From contig JBJLEZ010000001.1 of assembly GCA_045565695.1 (NCBI GenBank), positions 186,001 through 250,000 on the forward strand: a stretch of DNA of 64,000 nt, read 5' to 3'. The stretch is from GCA-2690565 sp002457235. GTDB lineage: Bacteria; Verrucomicrobiota; Verrucomicrobiia; Opitutales; Coraliomargaritaceae. Below, piece by piece: positions 8,668-18,166 of this stretch (positions within the stretch are counted from its first letter, which is position 1; every line of letters begins with the position of its first letter). Made by a program: the position numbers and the translations under genes. The notes beneath the pieces were generated by a model. It did no database searches. It was not told where the DNA came from and saw only the letters and a list, made by a program, of their open reading frames with translations.

Positions 8668-10386
8668 ATGTCTGAATCGAACACAAGAAATTATTCATCA
8701 ACTATCGTAGATGGCGTTGATCGTGCCCCTGCTCGATCTATGTTAAGGGCAGTCGGATTTACCGATGAGGATTTTAATAAGCCTCAAGTAGGAATTGCTA
8801 GTTCACCCAGTGATTTAACTCCCTGCAATATGCACCTTGGTGAACTGGCTGTACACGCAAGTAGCGGAGTCGATACCGCTGGTGGTAAAGCTGTAAATTT
8901 CAGTACCATAACTGTTTCTGATGGTATTTCAATGGGGACTCAAGGGATGCGTTATAGTTTAGTCTCTCGAGATGTGATTGCTGACTCGATTGAAACAACA
9001 ACCGCAGCAGAAGGATTTGATGGGCTGGTTGCAATCGGTGGATGTGATAAAAATATGCCTGGATGCATGATTGCAATTGCTCGACTCAATCGCCCATCTG
9101 TTTTTGTTTACGGTGGCACTATATTACCTGGATTCACCCAATCAGATAAAGAAAAATGCAACCCAATGGATATCGTTTCTGTATTTGAAGCTGTAGGGAA
9201 ACACGCAAAAGGAACGCTTGATGACGAAGGGTTGAAAGATGTAGAAAAAAGTGCGATCCCTGGCCCAGGTTCCTGTGGAGGCATGTACACTGCAAACACT
9301 ATGGCAAGTGCGATTGAGGCATTAGGCATGAGCCTACCTGGAAGTAGTGCCCAAACTGCGGTTGGTGAAAGCAAAAAGAAAGATTGCGAAAACGCAGGCA
9401 AGGCTGTCCTCAATTTACTCGAAAAAAATATCCGTCCTCGTGATATCATGACAAAAAAAGCATTTGAGAACGCTATTACAACTTGTCTTGCACTAGGCGG
9501 TTCAACCAACCTCATTCTCCATTTACTTGCTATTGCTCATTCGGCTAATGTTGAATTAAGTATTGATGATTTTGATCGTATTGGAAGGAAGATCCCACTC
9601 CTCGCTGATGTTAAACCTTTTGGGAAATACCATATGAGTCACCTGATCCGTATAGGTGGCATTCGACCGATGATGAAAATGCTCTTGGACCGAGGATTGA
9701 TTCATGGCGATTGCCTAACTGTAACGGGAGAAACTGTAGAAGCCTCTCTTAAAGATGTAGCTCATTACGGAAGCTATCCCGATGAACAAGACATCATTCG
9801 CCCTTGGGAAAATCCAATTAAAGATAGCACCCACTTGAGAATTTTAAGAGGCAATCTAGCTCCAGAAGGTGCTGTCGGCAAAATCACGGGCAAAGAAGGT
9901 CTTTATTTTAAAGGAACAGCAAAAGTTTTTGAAGGTGAAGAAACGGCGTTGGAAGGCATTTTAAAAGGCGATGTGGTTAAAGGCGATGTAGTCGTTATTC
10001 GTAATGAAGGACCAGTGGGTGGGCCTGGCATGCGAGAGATGCTTTCTCCAACAAGTGCGGTAGCTGGAAGAGGCCTAATTCAAGATGTTGCTTTGATAAC
10101 TGACGGACGTTTCTCTGGAGGCAGTCATGGCTTTGATGTAGGGCATATTACCCCTGAAGCAGCAAAAGGCGGCCCGATTGGTATAGTTCAAGATGGTGAC
10201 CTGATTGAAATCGATGCAGAGAAAAATTCTTTAGAACTCTTGATTTCGGAGGAAGAGTACGCTGACCGCTTGAAGCACTATAAACCACTACCGCCCAAAG
10301 AGCTTAGAGGAGTACTTGCTAAATACGCAGCACTCGTAGCCACTGCCTCGGAAGGTGCTGTTACCGATAAAAATTTAAATCTCTAA
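8668..10386 (+). CDS. ilvD: Dihydroxy-acid dehydratase
   Basis: A 572-residue Fe-S dehydratase that forms 2-keto acids in valine, isoleucine and pantoate synthesis. Cluster cysteines sit in TPCNMHLGELA, GGCDKNMPGCMIA and GPGSCGGMYTANTM; the second family signature is LITDGRFSGGSHGFDVGHI. The length is standard and no start ambiguity is seen. Edd (6-phosphogluconate dehydratase) is a paralogue, but the GCDKNMPGC spacing and shorter length fit IlvD. It begins a plus-strand run that continues through pgi to rsmI, with the next gene 17 bases downstream. Confidence 0.96.
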   Translation: MSESNTRNYSSTIVDGVDRAPARSMLRAVGFTDEDFNKPQVGIASSPSDLTPCNMHLGELAVHASSGVDTAGGKAVNFSTITVSDGISMGTQGMRYSLVSRDVIADSIETTTAAEGFDGLVAIGGCDKNMPGCMIAIARLNRPSVFVYGGTILPGFTQSDKEKCNPMDIVSVFEAVGKHAKGTLDDEGLKDVEKSAIPGPGSCGGMYTANTMASAIEALGMSLPGSSAQTAVGESKKKDCENAGKAVLNLLEKNIRPRDIMTKKAFENAITTCLALGGSTNLILHLLAIAHSANVELSIDDFDRIGRKIPLLADVKPFGKYHMSHLIRIGGIRPMMKMLLDRGLIHGDCLTVTGETVEASLKDVAHYGSYPDEQDIIRPWENPIKDSTHLRILRGNLAPEGAVGKITGKEGLYFKGTAKVFEGEETALEGILKGDVVKGDVVVIRNEGPVGGPGMREMLSPTSAVAGRGLIQDVALITDGRFSGGSHGFDVGHITPEAAKGGPIGIVQDGDLIEIDAEKNSLELLISEEEYADRLKHYKPLPPKELRGVLAKYAALVATASEGAVTDKNLNL

Positions 10387-10403
10387 TTGAACTATAACGC
10401 TAT

Positions 10404-11984
10404 ATGAGTTGGAACACTTTCAAACAACATTACTTATCTATTAACGAACTAGACTTTGCTCTAGACTACAGTCGTATCCGCTTTTCAGACAGATTTTTTC
10501 AAGACAATGAAGAGAAAATACAATCTGCATTTTCTGCAATGGATGCACTTGAAGCTGGGAGCATTGCCAATCCAGATGAAGGAAGACAGGTTGGCCACTA
10601 TTGGTTAAGAAACGCCCAATTAGCCCCTGATAGTGAAACGCAAAAAGCGATTATGAGTTCACTTGACGAGATCGATTCGATCGTGGAGAAAGTGCATTCT
10701 GGATCTTTTTCCGGAGAAAAAGGAGCATTTAAAAATCTACTGATCATTGGTATTGGTGGCTCGGCTTTAGGCCCACAGTTTGTTGCCGATGCCCTAGGTG
10801 GTCCTAAGAAAGACCGTATCAATACTTTCTATTTTGATAATACAGATCCAGATGGGATGGATCGCACTTTAGGTCATCTAGAGGGTCAACTTGGGCAAAC
10901 ATTATCCGTAGTAATTTCAAAATCCGGTGGTACTGCAGAAACAAGAAACGGTATGCTTGAAGCAAAAAATGCTTATACAAATGCCGGTCTGAATTTTGCT
11001 AAACATGCTATTGCTATCACGGGCGAAGGGTCAAAGTTAGACACACTTGCTGTTGATGAAAATTGGCTCTATCGTTTACCTATGTGGGATTGGGTTGGTG
11101 GGCGAACTTCTGAACTTGCAACCGTCGGCTTATTGCCTGCTGCACTTCAAGGCATCAATATAAGCGATCTACTCAATGGAGCAAAAGCTATGGATACGGT
11201 AACGCGAATCAAAGAAACACGCAAAAACCCAGCCGCTCTCCTAGCGCTCTCCTGGTATCACGCCACTGAAGGGAAAGGCAGTAAAGATATGGTCATACTT
11301 CCTTATAAAGACCGCCTCGTACTGTTTTCAAAATACTTGCAGCAATTAATTATGGAATCGCTCGGCAAGGAAACAGACCTTGATGGCAACGTGGTCAATC
11401 AAGGGATTGCAGTTTATGGAAACAAAGGTTCCACCGATCAACATGCATACGTTCAACAGCTAAGAGAAGGTGTGCATAATTTCTTTGTCACCTTTATCGA
11501 AGTATTAACAGATCGAAAAGGAGATTCTATTTCTGTAGATGAGGCAGGGAATTCAACGGGTGATTATTTGCATGGCTTTTACTTAGGTACACGAGAAGCA
11601 CTTGATGAAAAAGATCGAGAAACACTTACAGTAACCATTAATGAAGTTAATGCCCATTCAATTGGTCAATTAATCGCTTTATTCGAGCGTGCTGTTGGAC
11701 TCTATGCACACCTAATCAATATTAATGCCTATCACCAACCTGGGGTTGAAGCTGGAAAAAAAGCAGCCACAAATATTCTTAACATGAAGCAGACTATTTG
11801 TGAGTTACTAGAAAATGAAAGCCCCTCACCCCTTTCTATTGAAACCATAGCTGAAAAAACCTCACTTCAAAATAACGAAGAATTAATTTTTAAAATACTA
11901 TATCGCCTAGCCCATAATTCATCTTCTAAAATTCATGTCTCTTCAAATGCTTGCCCTACAGAAGCAGAATTTTATTACCAATAA
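10404..11984 (+). CDS. pgi: Glucose-6-phosphate isomerase
   Basis: A 526-residue cytoplasmic enzyme that interconverts glucose-6-phosphate and fructose-6-phosphate. It has two SIS domains: IIGIGGSALGPQFVADALG near residue 115 starts the first, and SKSGGTAETRNGM is the phosphate loop. Signatures are DWVGGRTSELATVG and, late in the protein, LININAYHQPGVEAGKKAA. The last 60 residues form an extension beyond the SIS core, probably helical. It lies in a plus-strand gene series with ilvD upstream and a small membrane protein 15 bases downstream. Confidence 0.93.
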   Translation: MSWNTFKQHYLSINELDFALDYSRIRFSDRFFQDNEEKIQSAFSAMDALEAGSIANPDEGRQVGHYWLRNAQLAPDSETQKAIMSSLDEIDSIVEKVHSGSFSGEKGAFKNLLIIGIGGSALGPQFVADALGGPKKDRINTFYFDNTDPDGMDRTLGHLEGQLGQTLSVVISKSGGTAETRNGMLEAKNAYTNAGLNFAKHAIAITGEGSKLDTLAVDENWLYRLPMWDWVGGRTSELATVGLLPAALQGINISDLLNGAKAMDTVTRIKETRKNPAALLALSWYHATEGKGSKDMVILPYKDRLVLFSKYLQQLIMESLGKETDLDGNVVNQGIAVYGNKGSTDQHAYVQQLREGVHNFFVTFIEVLTDRKGDSISVDEAGNSTGDYLHGFYLGTREALDEKDRETLTVTINEVNAHSIGQLIALFERAVGLYAHLININAYHQPGVEAGKKAATNILNMKQTICELLENESPSPLSIETIAEKTSLQNNEELIFKILYRLAHNSSSKIHVSSNACPTEAEFYYQ

Positions 11985-11999
11985 AATAGAATTGATTGT

Positions 12000-12371
12000 A
12001 TGAAAATATTAGCCGCCATTTTGCTTACCTTGCTTTTTGTCCAAAGCTATTTTTTTTATGATTTAAACCAGAAAAATAAAACTTTACACAAAGAATACCA
12101 AGATGCGGGTTTAGCAATCAGTTATCATGAGAAGAAGAATATAGAAATGATAAAGCAAGTGCAGTTTGCAGAAAATAAAATTGCAGAGATGGATGCATCT
12201 GTAACCAAACAGAAAATTGATTATACTGAGCTCCAAGCAAAAAATGATCAGTTGAAGCACACCATTAACCAATTAAAGCAAAAAAATAATTCACAAGAAA
12301 TCTTTGTTCAGCAGAAAGATAAAGAAATAATTGTTTTAAAGAATGAGTTATTGAAATATCTTTCAGAATAA
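12000..12371 (+). CDS. Small coiled-coil membrane-anchored protein, unknown
   Basis: I do not recognise this 123-residue protein. Residues 3-19 are a single hydrophobic segment (ILAAILLTLLFVQSYFF), either a signal anchor or an uncleaved signal peptide with no cysteine lipobox. The rest is a charged heptad-like sequence rich in Lys, Glu, Gln and Asn (for example ENKIAEMDASVTKQKIDY and LKHTINQLKQKNNSQ), so a long coiled coil outside the membrane is likely. It sits between pgi and a tiny lipoprotein gene, possibly as part of a small envelope set; its function is unknown. Confidence 0.75.
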   Translation: MKILAAILLTLLFVQSYFFYDLNQKNKTLHKEYQDAGLAISYHEKKNIEMIKQVQFAENKIAEMDASVTKQKIDYTELQAKNDQLKHTINQLKQKNNSQEIFVQQKDKEIIVLKNELLKYLSE

Positions 12372-12387
12372 GATTTCCTAGAAAAGT

Positions 12388-12540
12388 ATGAAAGCTAAAT
12401 CACTCGGACTAATTGCACTAATCACACTTTTAGGAACTATGCTCCTCACTGGATGTATGACTGCCAATCCTGACGACCAAACAGTACCTTGGGGTCGCCC
12501 TGCAGACTGGGAGCGTGACACACCCTTTTATGGTGGGTAA
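12388..12540 (+). CDS. Small lipoprotein, 50 residues
   Basis: A complete ATG-to-TAA frame encodes 50 residues. A basic start (MKAK) leads to a hydrophobic stretch and the lipobox LLTGC with C23 as the expected lipidation site, leaving a 28-residue mature peptide. That peptide is rich in Trp, Pro and Asp (VPWGRPADWERDTPFYGG). It starts 16 bases after the coiled-coil protein and ends 6 bases before rsmI, filling the gap exactly. The tidy lipobox and the operon spacing argue for a real gene. I cannot name a function. Confidence 0.75.
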   Translation: MKAKSLGLIALITLLGTMLLTGCMTANPDDQTVPWGRPADWERDTPFYGG

Positions 12541-12546
12541 TTCCAA

Positions 12547-13254
12547 ATGACGGAAAATGTTTCAGGGGGAAGCCTATCTATTGTTTCAGTCCCTATTGGA
12601 AACTTAGGCGATATTTCTGAAAGAGCCAAAATGATTCTATCTACGGCAAATATTATTGCCTGCGAAGATACAAGAGTTACTGGAAAATTACTGGATAAAC
12701 TTAAGATTGAAAAGCGTGGAACTTTCATTTCTTACCGAGAAGAAAATGAAAAAATGCTCGCGGAACAATTAGTCTCTGAAATTCAATCAGGAAAGACAAT
12801 TGCTCTCGTATCGGATGCAGGAACACCCGCAATTTCAGATCCAGGCTTTCGTCTAATCAGCGCTTGTCGCAAAGCTAATGTAGCGATCACCGCATTGCCA
12901 GGAGCTTGCGCCATCATTAATGCTTTGGCTCTATCTGGTTTGCCAACTGACTCTTTTTTATACCAAGGATTTCTTCCTCCAAAAACTTCAGCACGTAGAA
13001 AATTTTTCGAGACTCACTCAGACTTACCCTACACCATTATTATTTATGAATCCTGCCATCGCATCGAAAAATGCATTGGTGACATAGTCAGCACACTTGG
13101 GAACAATAGAATTATATCGGTTTGCCGTGAGATGACTAAACTTCATGAAACAGTATTCACAGGTACCGCTAAATCTGTTTTAGAGCAACTATCTAAGACC
13201 AGTAAAAAAGGTGAGTTCGTCATACTTATTGCTAAACAAAAATTCACTTTATAA
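12547..13254 (+). CDS. rsmI: 16S rRNA (cytidine-1402-2'-O)-methyltransferase
   Basis: A 235-residue SAM-dependent tetrapyrrole-methylase-fold enzyme that 2'-O-methylates C1402 of 16S rRNA. It opens with SIVSVPIGNLGDISERA and has ACEDTRVTGKLL, LVSDAGTPAISDPGFRL (SAM loop), ALPGACAIINALALSGLPTD and FLYQGFLPPK, all typical of RsmI. It is slightly shorter than the common 270-290 because the C-terminal extension is missing, as in many relatives. It closes the plus-strand series that starts at ilvD and is convergent with rnd. Confidence 0.95.
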   Translation: MTENVSGGSLSIVSVPIGNLGDISERAKMILSTANIIACEDTRVTGKLLDKLKIEKRGTFISYREENEKMLAEQLVSEIQSGKTIALVSDAGTPAISDPGFRLISACRKANVAITALPGACAIINALALSGLPTDSFLYQGFLPPKTSARRKFFETHSDLPYTIIIYESCHRIEKCIGDIVSTLGNNRIISVCREMTKLHETVFTGTAKSVLEQLSKTSKKGEFVILIAKQKFTL

Positions 13255-13287
13255 AATAATAAAGTAAGCTTTAGCTTTTTTAAGCAT

Positions 13288-14463
13288 TTACTCGTTTTCT
13301 GTGAAAGAAGGAATTTTACTCTTTGGATTCACGCGAATCGCGCCCTCACCCTTAAGCAATTTAGATAAATGCTTCCCACAAAACTCATTCCGCCATGTTT
13401 GACTTAAAGGGTGATCTTGTAAAATCGCTTCATTCTGAGAATTAGTGTAAACAAAACTTGTCACTTTTGCTCGGTTTGCAATTAAGCTTGAGTCAATTTT
13501 CGTATTTAATGACAGGCCTTTTATAAAAGCTAGAGCGAGGTCAACCTGAGCTTCTAAGGCATCCTCTTTTTCAAAATTTGAATATTCATTTACTAATGGG
13601 ACCATCTCTTCATGCATACCTCGATTGATTGCTTCCCACAAACTTGTGCTAAATTTTCTCAAGAAGCGTCTGCCTAAATTCATCTTTTTCAAAGCATCTA
13701 TTGATTTAGGGGGAGATTTAACAAGCTTCATCAGCACCTCGTCTGGTAAAACAAAAGTACGTGGTAAATTTTGTTTACGGGCAGAAGATTCTCGCCAAAT
13801 ATAAATGGATCGCAGTAATGTTTTTTGCTTAAAACTAGTTGACCCACTGTTTTTAACTTTTGGTGATATTATGGATGTATCTTTCTCTTTATATAAAGCT
13901 TCATTTTCATACATCTGCATTTCTTGAAGCACCCATTTTTTGTATTTTAAAGCATCCGCTTTGTTCAAAATAGCGTTCATCAAATCCACTCCGAAACAGA
14001 CATCTTCTTTCGCATATTCGATTTGACTTTCGCTTAGAGGACGCGCGACCCAATCTGATTTGGTTTCCGATTTTTCAATACGAATTGAAAGCACTTTTTT
14101 TAAAAGCTCAGATAAAGAGATACTTGAACTCAATCCAATGAACCCAGCAGCTCGTTGTGTATCAAAAATATTTTTAGGGAAAGCTTTTGAAATGCGGGTT
14201 AATATAACCAAATCTTGCACTGCATCATGTAAAATCTTTACAGTATTAGTATCCGATAGTAATTGGCCTAGCGTAGAAAAATCATCCATTGAGACTGCAT
14301 CAATCAAATCGACTGAGCCGTCTGGATACCCTACTTGGATTAATCCTAATATTGGATAATAGGTTTTTTCCCAAACAAATTCGGTATCCAAAGCTACTGC
14401 TCCAGCCGATATTCCTTTTTCAACAACACTAAGTAAGCCCTCTTCAGTATTTATAAGCTTCAT
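13288..14463 (-). CDS. rnd: Ribonuclease D-like 3'-5' exonuclease
   Basis: 391 residues with a DEDDy exonuclease domain: ALDTEFVWEKTY (first acidic pair), LHDAVQDLVIL (third acidic residue) and YAKEDVCFGVDL (Tyr and last Asp). An HRDC domain follows at about residues 205-285 (LRSIYIWRESSARKQNLPRTF). RNase D trims tRNA 3' ends and other structured RNAs. The tRNA-Asp gene lies just upstream in the opposite orientation, which may be coincidence. The domain order and length fit the family well. Confidence 0.9.
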   Translation of the reverse strand: MKLINTEEGLLSVVEKGISAGAVALDTEFVWEKTYYPILGLIQVGYPDGSVDLIDAVSMDDFSTLGQLLSDTNTVKILHDAVQDLVILTRISKAFPKNIFDTQRAAGFIGLSSSISLSELLKKVLSIRIEKSETKSDWVARPLSESQIEYAKEDVCFGVDLMNAILNKADALKYKKWVLQEMQMYENEALYKEKDTSIISPKVKNSGSTSFKQKTLLRSIYIWRESSARKQNLPRTFVLPDEVLMKLVKSPPKSIDALKKMNLGRRFLRKFSTSLWEAINRGMHEEMVPLVNEYSNFEKEDALEAQVDLALAFIKGLSLNTKIDSSLIANRAKVTSFVYTNSQNEAILQDHPLSQTWRNEFCGKHLSKLLKGEGAIRVNPKSKIPSFTENE

Positions 14464-14528
14464 ATATTAGTTCTTAACCTACAGCATATCTTTAAATTTG
14501 AACAATCTAAAAATAATAAAAACATCGC

Positions 14529-14556
14529 TTGACTTCAAATTATCCATTTCTACTGT
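14529..14556 (+). promoter_or_regulatory. Probable sigma70-type promoter of tRNA-Asp
   Basis: TTGACT at 14529-14534 resembles a -35 box. It is followed after 16 bases by TACTGT at 14551-14556, a possible -10. Transcription would start about 7 bases upstream of the mature tRNA 5' end at 14570. The -10 is imperfect, but the position is appropriate. Confidence 0.5.
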
Positions 14557-14569
14557 TGCATCTTCCAAA

Positions 14570-14646
<77 letters not shown>

Positions 14647-14651
14647 CTTTG

Positions 14652-14687
14652 AAAAACCCGTAGTATCCAAATGCTATGGGTTTTTTG
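14652..14687 (+). terminator. Rho-independent terminator after tRNA-Asp
   Basis: AAAAACCCGTAG at 14652-14663 pairs with CTATGGGTTTTT at 14674-14685, with one G-T wobble and a 10-base loop. A run of T closes the plus-strand arm and a run of A opens it, so the hairpin can also terminate the convergent phosphohexomutase transcript, whose stop codon is at 14689. Confidence 0.8.
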
Positions 14688-14688
14688 T

Positions 14689-16647
14689 TTATTCAGCTCG
14701 TGTATGAGCATCCGATTCGATTAATTCCATAAATTCTTTCATCGCAGAGCCAACGTCTGATTTAATTTCAGCCAATGTATTATTCTCTGATAAAGCTTTC
14801 TGTGCGAAGACATAAAATTTTATCTTTGGCTCAGTACCTGAACCACGTACAGCAAAGCTATATCCATGACTACATTCTAAAAAGAAGAAATCTTGTTTTG
14901 AAATCATTTCACCGTCTTCATCATAAATATCACTCACACCAAAATCTTTGACTGAATTAACTTTAATTTCCCCAAAATTTTTCGGTGGATTGTCTCGATA
15001 AGATTTCAAAATATTTGCGATCTTTTGGGCGCCTATAGCTCCTTCATAATAAATATTGATCATTTTTTCAGCGAAGAACCCATGCTCTAAGTAAAGTTCG
15101 TCCAAGGCCTCCATGACAGTGAGATTTTCTGACTTATGATAGGCAGCCATTTCTGCAAATAATATCGCTGCGGCATTTGCGTCTTTATCCCTGACTACAT
15201 CATGAGCCAAATAGCCATAACTTTCCTCTCCACCACACACAAAATAAGTTGCATAATCCATCATGATATCTGCTCGAACATCTGGATCAGTCGTGTCATA
15301 GTTTATGGTAATTCCTTCTGCTTCTTTATATTTTGCAGTCATCTCTGCCTCGTAATTAGCTAATTTTTTGCCAATCCATTTAAAGCCGGTTAAAGTATTC
15401 ACTACTTTGAGGCCATGCGCTTTGCCAATCGCATCTTGCATCGGAGTGGTGACAAATGTTTTGATTAGAGCTGCGTTCTCACTGCCTTCTTTCGGTAAAA
15501 TTTTACGCTCTTTCAAGGTTTTGATTCGGTAATCTGCCATCAATGAGCCAATCTGGTTTCCAGAGAGCAATTTCATTAAACCATCGGTATCTCTTACGGC
15601 CACGCCCATACGATCAGCATCTGGATCCGTTGCTATGACTACATCTGCATTGACAAACTCAGCTTTGTCCAAAGCCATCTTTAGGGCAGAAGCATTTTCT
15701 GGATTAGGCGAAACTACAGATGGGAATGCTGAATCCATAATATCTTGTTCCTCTACGCTAAATACTTTGATTCCCATTTCTTCTAATAAGGGAACTGAAA
15801 TAATCGAACCCGTACCGTGAATAGGAGAAAAAACGACCTTTAAACTATCTTCATCTTCCGAAGCTTCATTCGATAAAATCTCTCTTAAAAGAGCTTTATA
15901 AGCATCATCGGCTGATTCATTTAAGGTGGTAACGCCTTCTAAAGACTTTTCTAAGAATGGAATAGTTGCTGATAGGTCCACTGCATTCACTGCTTCAACG
16001 ATACTTTCTGCATGAGGGGCGACCACTTGCGCACCGTCATCAAAATAGACTTTAAAACCATTGTCATGATAAGGGTTGTGACTCGCAGTAATAACCGCTC
16101 CACAATGAGCTTTATAATGGCGAACCGAGAAGCTCAACTGAGGGGTTGATCGGGCTTCTTCAAAAATAATCGCTTGGCCACCTAATTGTGCCCAAGTTGA
16201 AGCACAAAGTTCACAAAAATGCCGGGAAAAATAACGAACATCATGAGCAATAACAAATCTAGGAATATCAATACTGCCTTTTGACTTTAGGTATTCTGAG
16301 ACATAATGATAAAGCCCTATAGTTGCTTTAATTATAGTAAAATCATTTAACACATTAGTTCCTACAGCAGGTTTTAATGGTGTCTTTACTTCACCCTCTT
16401 TCATCTCATAGCTGGAAGAAATCCTGCCTATGGTTCGCCCTCGCATTCCACCAGTCCCGAAAGCAAGATTACGATAAAATCGATCATTTAATTCCTCCCA
16501 AGCATTCTGAGTAATTAGTTCTTCAATAGAAGCTTTAACCCATTTAGGCATAAAATCCGACCCTAACCATGTACTGATATGCTCAGCTGAACTTTCAAAT
16601 AATTCCCCTTTTTCTTTAGCAACTAACAATGATTTTTCTAAATTCAT
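14689..16647 (-). CDS. Phosphoglucomutase/phosphomannomutase family protein
   Basis: A 652-residue alpha-D-phosphohexomutase, larger than the 450-residue PMM/PGM type and closer in length and sequence to PgcA/PGM2-like enzymes. The four active-site loops are visible: TASHNPYHDNG (phosphoserine loop), ATDPDADRMGV (metal-binding DxDxD), GGEESYGYL (sugar-binding) and RGSGTEPKIKFYV (phosphate-binding). The likely reaction is glucose-1-phosphate to glucose-6-phosphate. The gene follows a UDP-sugar pyrophosphorylase by 4 bases, so together they could convert glucose-6-phosphate to UDP-glucose. Exact sugar preference is inferred. Confidence 0.9.
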   Translation of the reverse strand: MNLEKSLLVAKEKGELFESSAEHISTWLGSDFMPKWVKASIEELITQNAWEELNDRFYRNLAFGTGGMRGRTIGRISSSYEMKEGEVKTPLKPAVGTNVLNDFTIIKATIGLYHYVSEYLKSKGSIDIPRFVIAHDVRYFSRHFCELCASTWAQLGGQAIIFEEARSTPQLSFSVRHYKAHCGAVITASHNPYHDNGFKVYFDDGAQVVAPHAESIVEAVNAVDLSATIPFLEKSLEGVTTLNESADDAYKALLREILSNEASEDEDSLKVVFSPIHGTGSIISVPLLEEMGIKVFSVEEQDIMDSAFPSVVSPNPENASALKMALDKAEFVNADVVIATDPDADRMGVAVRDTDGLMKLLSGNQIGSLMADYRIKTLKERKILPKEGSENAALIKTFVTTPMQDAIGKAHGLKVVNTLTGFKWIGKKLANYEAEMTAKYKEAEGITINYDTTDPDVRADIMMDYATYFVCGGEESYGYLAHDVVRDKDANAAAILFAEMAAYHKSENLTVMEALDELYLEHGFFAEKMINIYYEGAIGAQKIANILKSYRDNPPKNFGEIKVNSVKDFGVSDIYDEDGEMISKQDFFFLECSHGYSFAVRGSGTEPKIKFYVFAQKALSENNTLAEIKSDVGSAMKEFMELIESDAHTRAE

Positions 16648-16651
16648 TACT

Positions 16652-18097
16652 TTATTCTATAATTGTCCCCGATTCAATGATTGGTTTGTTATCAAAACTA
16701 ACCCATTGATTTATAAAATCATCTTTGTCCATAGCAAAGCGATAATTGATTTCAAAAGTAAAATCTTTTGCTCCATTGCCTTCGTTGTTTAAAACTAGTT
16801 GTTCGTTTGTGGCACTAAGCCAACGGATCGCCTGCTTTTGTAAATCATTCCGGCAGGACTCTGGAGAATCGATTCCTTCTGCATTTTTTACAGGACTAAA
16901 ATTATCATTTCTTAACCCTTCAATAATCACTGGATTTTTTGCTTTAGATATAGCATCAAAAACAAACATCTCAAACTTCACCCCATTTGAATTCTCAGGC
17001 ACTTGTTGAAGGCCAGATGCATCGATAAAAGGAATTTTCTTTAAAGCTTTATGGTAAGGGAGCTTCTCTGAACTAGAAGGACTCCCAACTCGCTCAATAA
17101 AGTCTCGGTCAAATAAATGAATAGCAACACTTCCAGAACGGAAAAGGATACCACCTTCTTCATCTAAAAGTTCCTGCATTGCTTTGGGCATATCGCTATA
17201 TTCGACAACTAGATTACGTCCCTCATATTGGCAAAACATGCCTACTTTTTCCAAAGGATAGGCTTTAGGAATCATTTTGCTGGATAATTCCGATTGATTT
17301 AAAACATGAAAGCCGATGAATGCAGGATCGATACAAGGGACTAAAGGATTATCTACTTGAAAATAACTCAGTATATCAATGCCTTTGCTGCGCATTTTTT
17401 CGCTTGCACCACTATCCACAAGGGCTCGCAAGGAACCTCCATGACCATTGGGCGTCATGACTAACTGACCTTTTTCTTGAAGAAGCATCTTACCATTTAT
17501 ATCTACTGCCGGAAACAGAGCTTGAGAAAAGAAAAAGAGTGATTCTTTGGGCATACCAAAATACTGATTGGCTTCAAAAGCATCAATGGTTGCTTGATGG
17601 TTGATTTCACTGGTCATAATAAACCACGGAATAACCACACCGTAACGCTCACTTGCACGAGTGATTTTATCGGCAAACACTTCAAATAAGGATTTTCCGC
17701 TCAAAGGTGTCACTGGAAAGGTTCCTTTTGGGCCATCATAGCCAAGACGAGTTCCTTGCCCACCTGCTACTGTAAAAGCTGCTACACGACCCTCCTTGAT
17801 AGCTTTCTCACCTGTAGCTTTCGCTTGCTCCCACAAAGCAAAATCACCACCATTTTCAGGCAAAGGTATATAATCAGCTGGCTTTAAAGCATCCCAATGA
17901 AAATCTGCATCTTTTTCATTAGCTAAAACAAGACGATCTATTTGTGACTTAACTTCACTAAAATCAATTGTTTCAATTTGTCTTAAAAATGCCTCCTGAT
18001 CAGCTTCACTCAATTCAGAATAAAAATCAAAAATATGTTCCTGCCCTATCTCGCTCAGTTTTTTCGTATATTCACGCACTTTGTTTGATGTATCCAT
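16652..18097 (-). CDS. UTP-hexose-1-phosphate uridylyltransferase (UDPGP family)
   Basis: A 481-residue nucleotidyltransferase of the eukaryote-like UDPGP family (UDP-GlcNAc or UDP-sugar pyrophosphorylase), not the bacterial GalU type. The nucleotide loop is VAGGQGTRLGYDGPKGTFPV near residue 112. MTPNGHGGSLRAL and YFQVDNPLVPCIDPAF are the uridine- and sugar-binding regions. FEMFVFDAI lies in the C-terminal part. Operon partner of the phosphohexomutase, 4 bases upstream of it. The substrate could be glucose-1-phosphate or GlcNAc-1-phosphate; sequence alone does not settle it. Confidence 0.88.
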   Translation of the reverse strand: MDTSNKVREYTKKLSEIGQEHIFDFYSELSEADQEAFLRQIETIDFSEVKSQIDRLVLANEKDADFHWDALKPADYIPLPENGGDFALWEQAKATGEKAIKEGRVAAFTVAGGQGTRLGYDGPKGTFPVTPLSGKSLFEVFADKITRASERYGVVIPWFIMTSEINHQATIDAFEANQYFGMPKESLFFFSQALFPAVDINGKMLLQEKGQLVMTPNGHGGSLRALVDSGASEKMRSKGIDILSYFQVDNPLVPCIDPAFIGFHVLNQSELSSKMIPKAYPLEKVGMFCQYEGRNLVVEYSDMPKAMQELLDEEGGILFRSGSVAIHLFDRDFIERVGSPSSSEKLPYHKALKKIPFIDASGLQQVPENSNGVKFEMFVFDAISKAKNPVIIEGLRNDNFSPVKNAEGIDSPESCRNDLQKQAIRWLSATNEQLVLNNEGNGAKDFTFEINYRFAMDKDDFINQWVSFDNKPIIESGTIIE

Positions 18098-18166
18098 GGG
18101 AGACTTTGCTAATAAATTTCCTTAAAGAATCAAGGGATATATAGAGAATAAAGAAAATTTCACTTA

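Noticed and set aside
9108..9515. Long open frame antisense to ilvD
   Set aside because: It is a mirror of the codon pattern of ilvD, without motifs, start signal or neighbour support.
13262..13285. Short AAGC/GCTT hairpin between rsmI and rnd
   Set aside because: The stem is only four base pairs in AT-rich sequence; not strong enough to call a terminator.
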